64,000 nt of DNA from Phaeobacter sp. CECT 5382 (GCF_001457775.1 NZ_CYSG01000010.1:101401-165400), one strand, 5' to 3'; positions 8,846 to 17,951 are shown, counted from the stretch's first letter. Made by a program: numbers and translations. The notes: generated by a model not told the origin, from the letters alone.

Positions 8846-9079
8846 GTGGAAATTTTGGTGTTTGTATTTAAGCTGGCTGTGCTGTTGTTGCCCTTGTTTT
8901 TGTTTGGTTTTTTCGGATTCTGGAAATGGCGCAAACATTATGGTGGCGGGACGATTCTGGGATACTTTAGTCGATATGTGATAAAGAAGAGAGACACTGA
9001 TGATGAGTTTCCAGTGTATGCGCTGAAGGTTGGATTATTTTTGGCGTGGATTATGTTTTCTGCGCCGATACTTTTTTGA
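8846..9079 (+). CDS. Small membrane protein, two predicted helices
   Basis: A 77-residue frame from GTG with a GAGG site nine bases ahead. The first 25 residues form a hydrophobic helix ending in FGFWKWRKHY, then a charged middle (YVIKKRDTDDEFPVY) and a second helix (VGLFLAWIMFSAPILF). The topology is plausible and the codon pattern looks protein-like. No family is recognised. It is the only likely intact gene between the integrase remnants and the GGDEF-EAL gene. Confidence 0.5.
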   Translation: MEILVFVFKLAVLLLPLFLFGFFGFWKWRKHYGGGTILGYFSRYVIKKRDTDDEFPVYALKVGLFLAWIMFSAPILF

Positions 9080-9267
9080 GGGCTGAAAAATGAGCAACGG
9101 TGCTGATGAACTTCATCGGGGCAGGCGCTGTTATGAGCCCGTAGCGCGAGATCGTTGTCCAAAGAACCTTTGGGGCATATGCTGAAGATTGTTTGCGTCT
9201 GCCCCAAGCACCGATCTGAAGGTGTCTCAGAATTTCAAAGAAGAATCCCGTTGGATGATATTTTCGT

Positions 9268-10992
9268 TCAGACCGTACCTGTTTGAAGGGGCGACGTGGT
9301 GGCTTTGGAGAGGGTAACGAGAGCCGGAATTGCATCTGGTTGCAAGGGGTTTGAGAACAGGAAGCCCTGAACTTCGTCGATGCTGATCGTCGAAAGGGCC
9401 TCATATTGCTCACGCGTTTCGATCCCCTCAATAATGATTGTATGGCCAAGTGTTTTAGCCATCGCCGCAACGGCGCGCACGATTTCCAAACTACGTGGAC
9501 GACTTGAAACATCTATGACGAGAGACCGGTCCAGTTTCATCGACGTGTACGGAAGGCGCGACAATTGCGAAAGGTTCGAGTAGCCAGTTCCAAAATCGTC
9601 AATGGCTATTTTGAGACCAGCCTGCCGAAGGGCCATCATCTGTTCCTGTGTCGTCTCAAAATCACCCATTGCCATGGTTTCGGTAATTTCAACCTCGATC
9701 AGATCGGGGTGAACTTCGTATTTTTCCAACACACCAAGAAGGCGTCGTACCAGATTCGGATCGGTAAATTCAGCTGGAGACACATTGACCGAAACACTTA
9801 TTGAATGGCCTTGGTCCTGCCATGCGCGACATTGCCGGACAGCCTGTTCGAAAACAACGGCCCCAAGCAGTGGCATCAGGCCTGCCTGCTCTGCAATGGG
9901 AATGAAAATTGCGGGAGAAATCGGTCCTCGGGTAGGGTGGTTCCAGCGTGCAAGGGCTTCTACAGCGTTGCAAGTCAGATCGGGCGTGGCAAAACGAGGC
10001 TGGAAGGCAAGACAGATCTCATCGTTTTCGATTGCGTGTCTGAGGGCGTTCTCGACGTCTCTCCGATCCTGCCATTGTGATCGCAGGACGGAGGTTACGC
10101 AAACCACCCGGCCACGGCCTGTACGTTTGGCCTCATACATTGCCAGATCTGCCATATTGAGCAGATCTTCCGGCGTGTTGGCATCTTTGGGATAGCGGGC
10201 AAGGCCGATGCTGGCGCCAACATGGACTTCGGCACCGTCAATCTCAAAAGGCTGCTCAAGACTGGTCAGAATGGCTGCAGCAAGTTCTTCGGCGTTTCCG
10301 GAGGATTGCGGAAGAAGGGCGACAAACTCGTCGCCAGAGAAGCGAGCGAGAACCGTATCACGCGGTGGCTCGTTACACAGTTCTCCCATCGTGGTCATGC
10401 AGGTTTCCAGATCTTCCAGGCGCTTTCCAAGCGCTTCGGCGATACGGCCGCTGCTGCGGCGTAAAAGCTCATCCCCAACCTCATGCCCATGCATGTCGTT
10501 GATCCGTTTGAAGCCATCAAGATCTATGAACAGGACTGAGAATGAGGCGATGCCAGGCGTTTTTGCAAGCTGGTCGAGAAGGTGGAAGACGACCGCACGG
10601 TTGGGGAGGCCGGTAACGTCATCGGCGTAGGCAAGGACGTTCATCCGAAGGATATTGTTGTTCAAACGCTTTGCCATCTTGCTGAAACTATCGGCAAGGC
10701 CGCCGACTTCACAGGCGCAGTCGACGTTCACGGGGGTGTTGAAGTCTCCGGCAACGAGAGCCTCTGTGCTGCGACGCAGGGCCAGAATTTGAGAGGTCAG
10801 TTTTTTAGCCGCGAGAAAGGTAATCAACGCGGGCATCAGGACAGAAAGCCCGATGCTCAGGGTGAGCTTCCAGCCCGCAAGACCGGTCTCGATAACCTGC
10901 AAAAGACCAAAAATCGCGAGGGCTCCAGTCAAGGCGCCCATCAAGCCAAATCGTACCGGAATACTATTCAGGCCTTCGCCTTTTCTCTTCAC
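9268..10992 (-). CDS. Membrane GGDEF-EAL protein (c-di-GMP turnover)
   Basis: A 574-residue protein: two N-terminal membrane helices (about 15-62) with almost no periplasmic loop, a HAMP-like linker (about 62-120), GGDEF (about 125-300) and EAL (about 315-560). The synthase motif reads SGDEF (219-223); Ser for the first Gly is tolerated in some active cyclases, and DGFKRIND upstream is intact. The EAL side has EALARW (345-350), NVSP, EITE, IDDFGTGYS, KLDRS, EGIET and VQGF, so the phosphodiesterase looks active. About 20 extra residues precede SGDEF. Family knowledge suggests control of motility and surface attachment; no adjacent gene shows its target. Confidence 0.92.
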   Translation of the reverse strand: MKRKGEGLNSIPVRFGLMGALTGALAIFGLLQVIETGLAGWKLTLSIGLSVLMPALITFLAAKKLTSQILALRRSTEALVAGDFNTPVNVDCACEVGGLADSFSKMAKRLNNNILRMNVLAYADDVTGLPNRAVVFHLLDQLAKTPGIASFSVLFIDLDGFKRINDMHGHEVGDELLRRSSGRIAEALGKRLEDLETCMTTMGELCNEPPRDTVLARFSGDEFVALLPQSSGNAEELAAAILTSLEQPFEIDGAEVHVGASIGLARYPKDANTPEDLLNMADLAMYEAKRTGRGRVVCVTSVLRSQWQDRRDVENALRHAIENDEICLAFQPRFATPDLTCNAVEALARWNHPTRGPISPAIFIPIAEQAGLMPLLGAVVFEQAVRQCRAWQDQGHSISVSVNVSPAEFTDPNLVRRLLGVLEKYEVHPDLIEVEITETMAMGDFETTQEQMMALRQAGLKIAIDDFGTGYSNLSQLSRLPYTSMKLDRSLVIDVSSRPRSLEIVRAVAAMAKTLGHTIIIEGIETREQYEALSTISIDEVQGFLFSNPLQPDAIPALVTLSKATTSPLQTGTV

Positions 10993-11463
10993 CGCTTTGA
11001 CCTTTCAACACGATACGCACCTGACTAGTATTGTGGGGAATTCGCTCATTTTCCGTTAATATTTCGTGTTGAAAAAATGGGTAATTCCTAAAATTGCTAC
11101 GGTTGGCGCCTCATGTGCTACAGAATTTTTGCTACAGAGTTTTTGAATTCGAACATGCCCGCAGTGGCGTACCTAAACACTGAGCAGGGATTGCAGGTCA
11201 CATCTTTTGCCTGCTCAAATCTCTTGGCCAAAACGCCAGCAATGGGCTGCTTCAATCTGTTCACCGTATTCACAGCCTTGGACGCCAAAACGCGAGGGGG
11301 CCACAAGCGAGATGGGTTTTCGGAAGGGCTGAGCTGTCTTTTGGAGCCGAGGCTTGTTTTGATCACAAGCCGTGCTGCGTATTTGACGCCCATATTCAGT
11401 CTGTTGAATGCCAGAGACGAACGTGCGAATAAGGCGGCGTTCCAGCAATGAACCGGAGAAAAC
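10993..11463. other. Intergenic region upstream of ABC importer operon
   Basis: About 470 bases between divergent genes. Frames on both strands (plus 11113-11451; minus 11118-11393) lack recognisable domains and overlap each other. A short direct repeat, gctacagaatttttgctacagagttttt, lies around 11117-11145. The operon promoter must lie here; no Fur/Irr/Mur-type box is convincing. Confidence 0.4.
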
Positions 11464-11835
11464 GTGCAGCAGTCCCTACGTCATAAGATCGGAATGATTC
11501 TTCCGGCGCTGACCTGGCTGTTCGTGCAGTTCTCCATGTCTGGTATCATGGTCGGTACGCCGGCGACGGCCACGCAAATCGAGATCTGCTCGCCCTTTGG
11601 TGTTCAGCAGATCATGATCGATCTTGAAACCGGTGAACCCGTCGAACCCATGGTTGGCGGTGGCTGTGATTGGTGCCAGTCCTTTGGCGTGTTTGCCGAT
11701 ACAACGGACCGCACAAACGTAAACTGGGTTCTTCATAAGCCCGGTTTTCAGCTCTTGCTGTCTGCCCCGCCGACCAGGCACACCCCGCTGCGTCTCGTCG
11801 CAGGATTTCAGAGCCGCGCGCCGCCCGTTCTTTGA
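11464..11835 (+). CDS. Small exported protein, DUF2946-like
   Basis: A 123-residue protein from GTG, with a GGAG site in ACCGGAGAAAAC directly before it. A hydrophobic N-terminal segment (ILPALTWLFVQFSMSGIMV) resembles a signal or anchor. Then come TQIEICSPFGVQQIMID and GGCDWCQSFG, a short segment with spaced Cys residues as in DUF2946-type proteins found near metal and cobalamin transport genes. It lies 79 bp ahead of the solute-binding protein and probably shares its transcript. A role in metal handling is inference from context. Confidence 0.6.
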   Translation: MQQSLRHKIGMILPALTWLFVQFSMSGIMVGTPATATQIEICSPFGVQQIMIDLETGEPVEPMVGGGCDWCQSFGVFADTTDRTNVNWVLHKPGFQLLLSAPPTRHTPLRLVAGFQSRAPPVL

Positions 11836-11914
11836 GTTTTCACAACACCTGACTGAAATTCGAACCGCTCCTTCGGGCGTGGTTACGGACCTTGTGTGAA
11901 CCAAAGGAAAAACA

Positions 11915-13033
11915 ATGTTCAATACACTTTCACGCGGCTTTGCCGCCGCCGCTTTTGCGGCTAGCTTCGCCCTGCCAGCCTGGGCTGAAAACATTACCAT
12001 CACCGACACGATGAACCGTGTGGTCGAGATTCCGGAAGATCCGCAGCGTATTCTGCTGGGGTTCTATTTCGAGGACTTCATGGCCGTAGCGGGCCCCGAG
12101 GGCTATGATCGCGTTGTCGCCATTTCCAAAGACACCTGGGCCGGCTGGCGCAATCTGCAATGGCAGACCTACGCCGCCGCACTCCCGCGTTTGGAAGAAC
12201 TCGCTGACGTGGGCGAAGTCGATTCCGGCACCTTTTCGCTAGAGGCTGCCGTTGCTGCAAAACCCGATGTCGCGTTGTTGGCATCCTGGCAATACAAGGC
12301 TTTGGGGGACGTCGCAGACCGGATCGAAGCCGCAGGCATTCCCGTTGTTGTGCTCGATTACAATGCGCAGACCGTCGAAAAACACGTGCAATCCACGCAG
12401 ATTCTGGGACAAATCATTGGCGCCGAAGAGCGCGCAGATACTCTGGCTGGTGAATATGCCGCCGCAGTCGCCGATGTTGAAAAGCGTCTGGCTGCGTTGC
12501 CTGAAGGCGCGGCTCCCAAAGTCTACGTAGAACTGGCGCGCAAAGGCCGCGATACGGTTGATAACTCATACTCCGGTACCCAATGGGGCAGCGTCATTGA
12601 TCAGCTCAAAGCCAACAACATCGCCAACGGTCAGATCAGCAACTGGGGCAAACTGAGCCCGGAGTATGTGCTGACGCAGAACCCGCAGGTCATTTTGCTG
12701 GCCGGCTCCGGCTGGGCAGGCCGCGATGAAGCCGTTGTTATGGGCCCTGGCGTAGACACGGCACTGACCCATGAACGGATGCAGGCCTATCTGGGGCGTC
12801 CCGGCTGGGAAAGCCTCGATGCGGTAAAGAACGGCCAGATTTATGGCATCTATCATGGCGGCAATCGCACGCTTTATGACTACGCCTTTTTGCAGTTCCT
12901 CGCCAAAGCCATGTATCCTGAGGCTTTTGCCGATGTTGATCCGCAAGCCGCACTGGATCGTTTCTTTGCGACCTATATGCCGGTCAAATTTCAGGGCACC
13001 TATATGACGCAACTGCCCGGCGCAGGCGACTGA
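11915..13033 (+). CDS. ABC importer periplasmic binding protein (FecB/BtuF type)
   Basis: A 372-residue protein with a clear signal peptide ending PAWA-EN. The mature protein follows the Fe-siderophore/cobalamin-binding fold: VVEIPEDPQRIL at the start, KPDVALLASW in the first lobe, a long connecting helix, then NPQVILLAGSGWAG and VKNGQIYGIYHG in the second lobe. AAAGGA precedes the ATG. It delivers substrate to the permease and ATPase that overlap downstream. The ligand (ferric siderophore, haem or corrinoid) cannot be read from sequence, and no TonB-dependent receptor lies in the window. Confidence 0.87.
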   Translation: MFNTLSRGFAAAAFAASFALPAWAENITITDTMNRVVEIPEDPQRILLGFYFEDFMAVAGPEGYDRVVAISKDTWAGWRNLQWQTYAAALPRLEELADVGEVDSGTFSLEAAVAAKPDVALLASWQYKALGDVADRIEAAGIPVVVLDYNAQTVEKHVQSTQILGQIIGAEERADTLAGEYAAAVADVEKRLAALPEGAAPKVYVELARKGRDTVDNSYSGTQWGSVIDQLKANNIANGQISNWGKLSPEYVLTQNPQVILLAGSGWAGRDEAVVMGPGVDTALTHERMQAYLGRPGWESLDAVKNGQIYGIYHGGNRTLYDYAFLQFLAKAMYPEAFADVDPQAALDRFFATYMPVKFQGTYMTQLPGAGD

Positions 13034-14133
13034 TGGCAAGCCTTTCCGGCGCGTCGAAACCACAAACGTCAGGGGCGGCATCTGCTGCCCCTGACAGCAC
13101 CTCGGCTCCAAACAGTTATCCTGCATTGGTTGCGCGCAGGATGATCCGGCTTGGCGCCACGATTGTGCTGCTCTGCGGTCTGGTTGTGGCTGACATTCTG
13201 ACTGGTCCTGCCATGCTATCCGTAGCTGATGTGCTGCGTACTTTGTTCACTCCAGCGCAGGCAGACGCGCTGACACGGGTGATCATATTCGATATCCGCC
13301 TGCCGATGACCTGTATGGCCATTCTGGTCGGGATGTCGCTGGGCACGGCGGGGGTGCATATGCAGACCGTTCTGGGAAACCCCCTGGCAAGTCCCTATAC
13401 TTTGGGCTTTTCCGCAGCTGCCGGTTTTGGCGCCGCATTGGCCATTCTGACGGGGGTGTCCTTGCCACTGGTGCCCTGGCTCACAATCCCGCTGGCCGCC
13501 TTTGTCATGTGTGCCGCAGCTGCGGCAGTGGTCTTTGCTTTTGCCCGCATGCGCGGGATGAGCCCAGAAATCATGGTGCTGGCAGGCATTGCTACCTTGT
13601 TTTTGTTCCAGTCAGCACAGTCTCTGGTGCAATACATGGCCTCCCCTGAAGTGCTGCAATCCATTGTGTTCTGGCTGTTTGGTTCCCTGCTGAAGGCAAG
13701 TTGGATGAACGTGCCGATTGTTGCGGTGATCTTTACCCTGTGCAGCCTGGCCGTGTTGCCCAATCTCTGGCAGCTTACCGCACTGCGCCTTGGGGATGCC
13801 CGCGCTGCGGCCATCGGTGTCGATGTGCAGGCCTTGCGGATCAAACTGTTTGGCCTGGTCGTTTTGCTGACGGCGGGCGCTGTCGCCTTTGTCGGGACCA
13901 TCGGCTTTATTGGTCTGGTTGCCCCGCATATCGCGCGTATGCTGGTGGGCGAAGATCAGCGGCTTTTACTGCCGATGTCTGCGCTGATGGGCGCCATCAC
14001 CATGACGGGCGCGTCCGTTCTGTCCAAGCTGGTCTCGCCAGGTGGCGTAATCCCGATCGGCATTGTGACGGCTTTGATTGGGGTGCCCTTTCTTTTCTTT
14101 CTCATACTGCGTGGCCAACGGAGGCATTGGTGA
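13033..14133 (+). CDS. ABC importer permease, FecCD/BtuC family
   Basis: A 366-residue membrane protein with about nine or ten hydrophobic helices. Family marks are RLPMTCMAILVGMSLGTAGVHMQ, NPLASPYTLGFSAAAGFGA, and GTIGFIGLVAPHIARMLVGE, which contains the coupling helix that docks with the ATPase. Its start overlaps the binding-protein stop (TGATGG) and its stop overlaps the ATPase start (GTGA), so translation is coupled. The first 35 residues are a Ser/Ala-rich cytosolic extension that many relatives lack. Confidence 0.93.
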   Translation: MASLSGASKPQTSGAASAAPDSTSAPNSYPALVARRMIRLGATIVLLCGLVVADILTGPAMLSVADVLRTLFTPAQADALTRVIIFDIRLPMTCMAILVGMSLGTAGVHMQTVLGNPLASPYTLGFSAAAGFGAALAILTGVSLPLVPWLTIPLAAFVMCAAAAAVVFAFARMRGMSPEIMVLAGIATLFLFQSAQSLVQYMASPEVLQSIVFWLFGSLLKASWMNVPIVAVIFTLCSLAVLPNLWQLTALRLGDARAAAIGVDVQALRIKLFGLVVLLTAGAVAFVGTIGFIGLVAPHIARMLVGEDQRLLLPMSALMGAITMTGASVLSKLVSPGGVIPIGIVTALIGVPFLFFLILRGQRRHW

Positions 14134-14909
14134 GTTTATCGTTTCAAGATCTAAATGTGGCCTACGGGACCACCTCGGTGCTTCGTTCGCTGAGTGATCA
14201 ATGGCCCACCGGGCAGCTGACGGCTCTCATTGGGTGTAATGGCGCGGGAAAGTCTACTCTGCTCAAAGCTGTTGCCGGGTTGATCCCATCGACTGGGCAT
14301 CTGCATCTTGATGACGCGGAGATGTCTTTGGCCGACCGCCGTCGCCACATCGCTTATATGCCGCAAGACACCAGTGCGGCGTCGTCTCTGACCGTGCTTG
14401 AAGTCGTGCTTTTAGGAAAGCTGGGCTCATTGGGGATGCGTCTTCCTGCATCTCTTGTCGACGAGGCCATGTCTGCTTTGTCGGTGTTTGGGCTGACGTC
14501 TTTGCACAGGCGGCGTTTGGATGAAATCAGCGGTGGGCAACGTCAGTTGGTCTATCTGTCACAGGCGATATTTCGGCAGCCCAGAGTTCTCTTACTGGAC
14601 GAGCCAACAGCAGCGCTGGATCTGCGTCATCAATTGCTGGTTCTGGAGCGTCTCCAGCAGCATGCCCGTAAACAGGGAACAGTCATCGGGCTCGCCATGC
14701 ATGACCTGAACCTTGCGGCACAGTTTGCCGACCGACTGATCGGACTTCAGGACGGCCAGCGGGTAACAGCAGGATTGGCCGAGCATGTTTTGACGCCTGA
14801 AAACTTGCGGCTCATGTACGGCATAGATGCAGATGTCAGCCGGGGAGCATTCGGACAGTTGCAAGTCTTTCCGCTGCGCGCAGCAGAACTAGAGGCTCGC
14901 GGATTGTAA
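14130..14909 (+). CDS. ABC importer ATPase, FecE/BtuD family
   Basis: A 259-residue ATPase. GTG at 14130 is chosen because GGAGG lies just upstream and VSLSFQDLNVAYG is the usual start; the open frame extends further upstream but overlaps the permease gene. Walker A GCNGAGKST (about 33-41), Q-loop YMPQDT, signature SGGQRQL (about 133) and Walker B LLLDEPTAALD (about 153) are all present. It powers the importer whose binding protein and permease precede it. No fourth component is fused. Confidence 0.93.
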   Translation: MSLSFQDLNVAYGTTSVLRSLSDQWPTGQLTALIGCNGAGKSTLLKAVAGLIPSTGHLHLDDAEMSLADRRRHIAYMPQDTSAASSLTVLEVVLLGKLGSLGMRLPASLVDEAMSALSVFGLTSLHRRRLDEISGGQRQLVYLSQAIFRQPRVLLLDEPTAALDLRHQLLVLERLQQHARKQGTVIGLAMHDLNLAAQFADRLIGLQDGQRVTAGLAEHVLTPENLRLMYGIDADVSRGAFGQLQVFPLRAAELEARGL

Positions 14910-15263
14910 CGAGCCGCCCCTTGGGTTTGATGCCATTTGTTGCCTAGTTCGGGAAACCGGTGTCATGGTCTGTGTCAGAGCCGCAACTGGAGATTCCTCA
15001 ATTTGGGTCAGGTTTGCTTCAGGATAGGTTCTGCCAGGCCGGGACCATCGGCTATGCCATAGGATATGTAGAATACGGGTCAAAGCGGTAGTGCTGCGTG
15101 GATCGTGAAGAGCCCCTTTGAAACCTGAAATTTCAAATGCTTAGTCCTTTTCGGGGATTTTTTTTGGCCAAAGTATAGAAAATGCCAAAACACCGCTTGA
15201 CGATCCCCGAGCCCTAGGAATATTACAGCCCAACATTCAGCGGCGACGTTGGATGGGCAGCGG
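14910..15263. other. Intergenic region between ABC operon and tRNA-Asp genes
   Basis: No coding frame is supported. The right part holds the tRNA promoter listed separately. A T-rich run near 15160 (ggggattttttttgg) could end transcription from the left, but no good stem precedes it. Confidence 0.4.
15197..15226 (+). promoter_or_regulatory. Probable promoter of the tRNA-Asp pair
   Basis: TTGACG (15197-15202) with TATTAC (15221-15226) at 18 bases, or ATATTA at 17, about 38 bases before the first tRNA. No similar element is seen in the 94-base spacer between the tRNAs, so one transcript may carry both. Confidence 0.55.
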
Positions 15264-15340
15264 GCGGTTGTAGCTCAGTTGGTTAGAGTACCGGCCTGTC
15301 ACGCCGGGGGTCGCGGGTTCGAGCCCCGTCAACCGCGCCA
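15264..15340 (+). tRNA. tRNA-Asp (anticodon GTC), copy 1
   Basis: Acceptor GCGGTTG pairs with CAACCGC; anticodon stem CCGGC/GCCGG encloses CTGTCAC with anticodon GTC; T-arm GGGTTCGAGCCCC is standard; CCA is encoded. Confidence 0.97.
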
Positions 15341-15434
15341 CCGCTGTCTGCCTGATTTGGGCATGACCAAATTCCGCCTCGGATGAGGCCGCTCCGGATG
15401 GGGGAGGTGGTGAAAGCCACACAAAAGAAAATGC

Positions 15435-15511
15435 GCGGTTGTAGCTCAGCTGGTTAGAGTACCGGCCTGTCACGCCGGGGGTCGCGGGTTCGAGCCCCGT
15501 CAACCGCGCCA
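15435..15511 (+). tRNA. tRNA-Asp (anticodon GTC), copy 2
   Basis: Differs from copy 1 only in the D-loop region (CTCAGCTGG instead of CTCAGTTGG). Same anticodon, same encoded CCA. It follows copy 1 after 94 bases. Confidence 0.97.
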
Positions 15512-15958
15512 CTTTTCATTCTGCCAATTTCTTCAAAATGCATGATTTTCCAAGTATTTTTTCCGCAGAGCTTTGTTTCGCAGAGTACGTTCTGATTTGC
15601 ATGCCTTGATAGTTGAAGGCAGCCAATTGACGGCAGACAATAACAGCCAGGGCAATTTTCGACCAATAGTCTCGCACGACCTTTGTTTTTTGGACGCAAG
15701 GCAGCGGGGTAGTCATGGTCCTAAAGCGGCTATGGTTCTGCGTATTTGTTTACCTGACTTAAAGCCTGCCGTTGCAAAACAGTCCCTGCAAGGCAATCAA
15801 TGAAAGACCGGCCAATGAAAGACCGGCCAATGAAAGATCGGCCGGTGCAAGGCCGGTCTGTTAGGGGCAGGCTTTGATCAGGAACGTGGGTTCAGCGCCA
15901 TGACGTGCTGTCGTCTGTCTCGTCGTGCTGAGCGGACTGTAGGGCGACTTGTAGTGAC
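15512..15958. other. Intergenic region after tRNA-Asp pair
   Basis: About 450 bases without a convincing gene. It contains the 15-bp tandem repeat listed separately. A 76-codon plus frame (15573-15803) has no recognisable content. Confidence 0.4.
15798..15859. repeat. 15-bp tandem repeat ending in a hairpin
   Basis: The unit caatgaaagaccggc occurs at 15798-15812 and 15813-15827, with a one-base variant (gatcggc) at 15828-15842. The second agaccggcc (15820-15828) pairs perfectly over nine bases with ggccggtct (15851-15859), so the array could fold downstream of the minus-strand small gene. No T-run is present. Confidence 0.8.
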
Positions 15959-16180
15959 CTATGGGGCAGGGGGGACCGGGTCGGCAGCGGTGTCGTGGCG
16001 CCATTCCGTCAGGTCTGAATTGATCCAGGCTGCGAGGCGCTCCATGTCCGGCGTTTTTTCTGCTTCGAGAAATCGCATCATGACGCGCACCCCGTGCTGA
16101 TAACCGGCGCGGTAGCTTTCTTCCGGATCACTTTGGGTACCTTCAAAACCGGCTGGCCGCTTGAATTTGCTTTGTGCCAT
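15959..16180 (-). CDS. Conserved small protein of unknown function
   Basis: A 73-residue protein. ATG at 16180 is preferred over GTG three bases earlier because GGAGA lies six bases before it. It is charged and soluble, with a helical centre (YRAGYQHGVRVMMRFLEAE, then MERLAAWINSDLTEWRHD). The base composition matches the neighbouring genes. I do not recognise a family. Confidence 0.6.
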   Translation of the reverse strand: MAQSKFKRPAGFEGTQSDPEESYRAGYQHGVRVMMRFLEAEKTPDMERLAAWINSDLTEWRHDTAADPVPPAP

Positions 16181-16562
16181 CACTCATCTCCATTCACAAA
16201 ACCACACAACTGGCCGCAGTATTGCAAATTTGGGATAAACAACTCTTAAAGACCGAAAGCGATGGCGATAATTCGGCAAAAAACATGCCCAGGCAAAGCG
16301 TAATGTCGGCCAAGAACGGGGCAAAGAGGGCAGACAGCCTTTGTCTTTGATGTCGTGGTGCGGAGCAGACAGGGGAGGCGGGCAAGAGAGGCGGGCAGGT
16401 GCAGTTTTGTGATATGCTGCTGAACAGTACCGTGGCCGAAAGTGCCGTGGCCCAGAGGAGAGCTGGCCTGGCTGGAAAATGACTAGGCTGGAAATTGATT
16501 TGGCCGGAAATTAACCCGGCAGGGAGAGAGCTCCTCCCCCGGCCGATCACGCGCTTGACCCT
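16181..16562. other. Intergenic region with short G-rich degenerate repeats
   Basis: About 380 bases. Degenerate units occur at 16360-16400 (gaggcgggcaag / gaggcgggcagg) and 16468-16515 (ggctggaaaatga / ggctggaaattga / ggccggaaattaa). A 118-codon minus frame across it is not protein-like. Confidence 0.4.
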
Positions 16563-17951
16563 TTACTTTGTAAGAGCGTCCAGAATGCGCGCCCACGAAC
16601 GCATCCCTTTGTGAAAGCTCTTCAGGTCGTATTTCTCATTGGGGGAGTGGATCGCATCATCGTCATTGGCGTAGCCGACGAGCATTGATTCCATGCCCAG
16701 AATGGATTTGAAGAAGCCGGCAATGGGGATCGACCCACCCATGCCGCAGAATACGGCCTCACGGTTCCATTCGTCACTGAGCGCGCCGCGCGCCGCCTCA
16801 AACTCGGGGCGTGAAATATCCATCACCGAAGCTTTGGAGCCTTCCAGGTCATTGTCCCAGATGACTTTGCAGTCGGGCTTCAGCTGCGCTTCCACGTGTT
16901 CGCGCAGATTGTCACGCAGCGCATCGGGATCCATGTCACCGACAAGGCGGCAGGTGATCTTGCAATGCGCCTCTGAAGGGATCACGGTTTTGGAGCCGGC
17001 ACCATTGTAGCCGCCCCAGATGCCGTTGATTTCCAGCGTCGGGCGGGCCCATTGCTGCTCCAGGATGGAATAGTCCTTTTCGCCATGGGCCTGAGTGTAG
17101 CCTGCGTTGTCGAGGTAGTCCTTGGCGTCAAACCCCGAAGCTTCCCACTGGCGTAGCAGCTCTGCAGGCACTTTGTGCACACCGTCATAAAAACCGTCGA
17201 CGGCCACGGCACCGGTGTCTTCGTTATAAAAGGAAGCGATGATGCGTGACATCTCGCGCAGCGGGTTCAGGCCGGGGCCGCCATAATGGCCCGAGTGCAG
17301 ATCGATGCGCGGCCCAACCAGGGTGAACTCATCCTTCAGCATGCCGCGCAGCTGCGAGGCAATCGAGGGAACGCCGCGCGATACCATCGAGGTATCACAG
17401 ATCAGGGCAAAATCGGCCTTCAGCTCTGCCGCGTGTTCTTCCATGAAAGGCACCAACGAGGGAGAACCGCTCTCCTCTTCGCCTTCAAAGAAGAAGGTGA
17501 TGCGGCAGGGGAGGGAGCCGTGAATGGCTTTCCAGGCGCGACAGGCTTCGACGAAGGTCATCAGCTGGCCCTTGTCATCAGAGGATCCGCGTCCCCGGAT
17601 GACAGTACCATTGTCGGTTTCTTCCAGCTGCGGCTCAAACGGAGGCGTTTTCCACAGGTTCAGCGGATCAACGGGCTGCACATCGTAGTGGCCGTAAAAC
17701 AGCACATGCGGAGCGTCGGTGTTTTCTTCACCGATATGGCCCACCACCATGGGGTGACCCGGGGTGGGGCGTTTTTCGGCCTTGATGCCGATGGTGTTCA
17801 GATCAGCCACCAGCCAGTCTGCGGCCTTGTCGCAGTCAGCCTTGAAGGCGGGGTCGGTAGAGATGGACTGAATGCGCAAAAGTTCCAGCAGCCGTTGAGT
17901 GGCGGCATCAAGGTCAGTGTCAATCCGTTCAAGTACGTCATTTAGTGACAT
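16563..17951 (-). CDS. M20-family dipeptidase
   Basis: A 462-residue metallopeptidase. The zinc set is visible: GHYDVQP (first His and catalytic Asp), RGSSDDKGQ (bridging Asp) and FEGEEESGS (general base and ligand Glu). The dimerisation lid with DLHSGHYGG and the late ligand His in DDDAIHSPNE are present. The length is that of the PepV/CNDP-like dipeptidases rather than shorter DapE/ArgE enzymes. A GGAG site lies six bases before the ATG. It probably degrades dipeptides in the cytosol. It stands alone. Confidence 0.9.
   Translation of the reverse strand: MSLNDVLERIDTDLDAATQRLLELLRIQSISTDPAFKADCDKAADWLVADLNTIGIKAEKRPTPGHPMVVGHIGEENTDAPHVLFYGHYDVQPVDPLNLWKTPPFEPQLEETDNGTVIRGRGSSDDKGQLMTFVEACRAWKAIHGSLPCRITFFFEGEEESGSPSLVPFMEEHAAELKADFALICDTSMVSRGVPSIASQLRGMLKDEFTLVGPRIDLHSGHYGGPGLNPLREMSRIIASFYNEDTGAVAVDGFYDGVHKVPAELLRQWEASGFDAKDYLDNAGYTQAHGEKDYSILEQQWARPTLEINGIWGGYNGAGSKTVIPSEAHCKITCRLVGDMDPDALRDNLREHVEAQLKPDCKVIWDNDLEGSKASVMDISRPEFEAARGALSDEWNREAVFCGMGGSIPIAGFFKSILGMESMLVGYANDDDAIHSPNEKYDLKSFHKGMRSWARILDALTK

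Noticed and set aside
13701..14129. N-terminal extension of the ABC ATPase frame into the permease
   Set aside because: The extension is out of frame with known ATPases and overlaps a well-supported permease; GTG 14130 with GGAGG explains the start.
15237..15512. 91-codon minus-strand frame reading MARLTGLEPATPGVTGR twice
   Set aside because: It is the antisense of the two tRNA-Asp genes, a well-known false gene.
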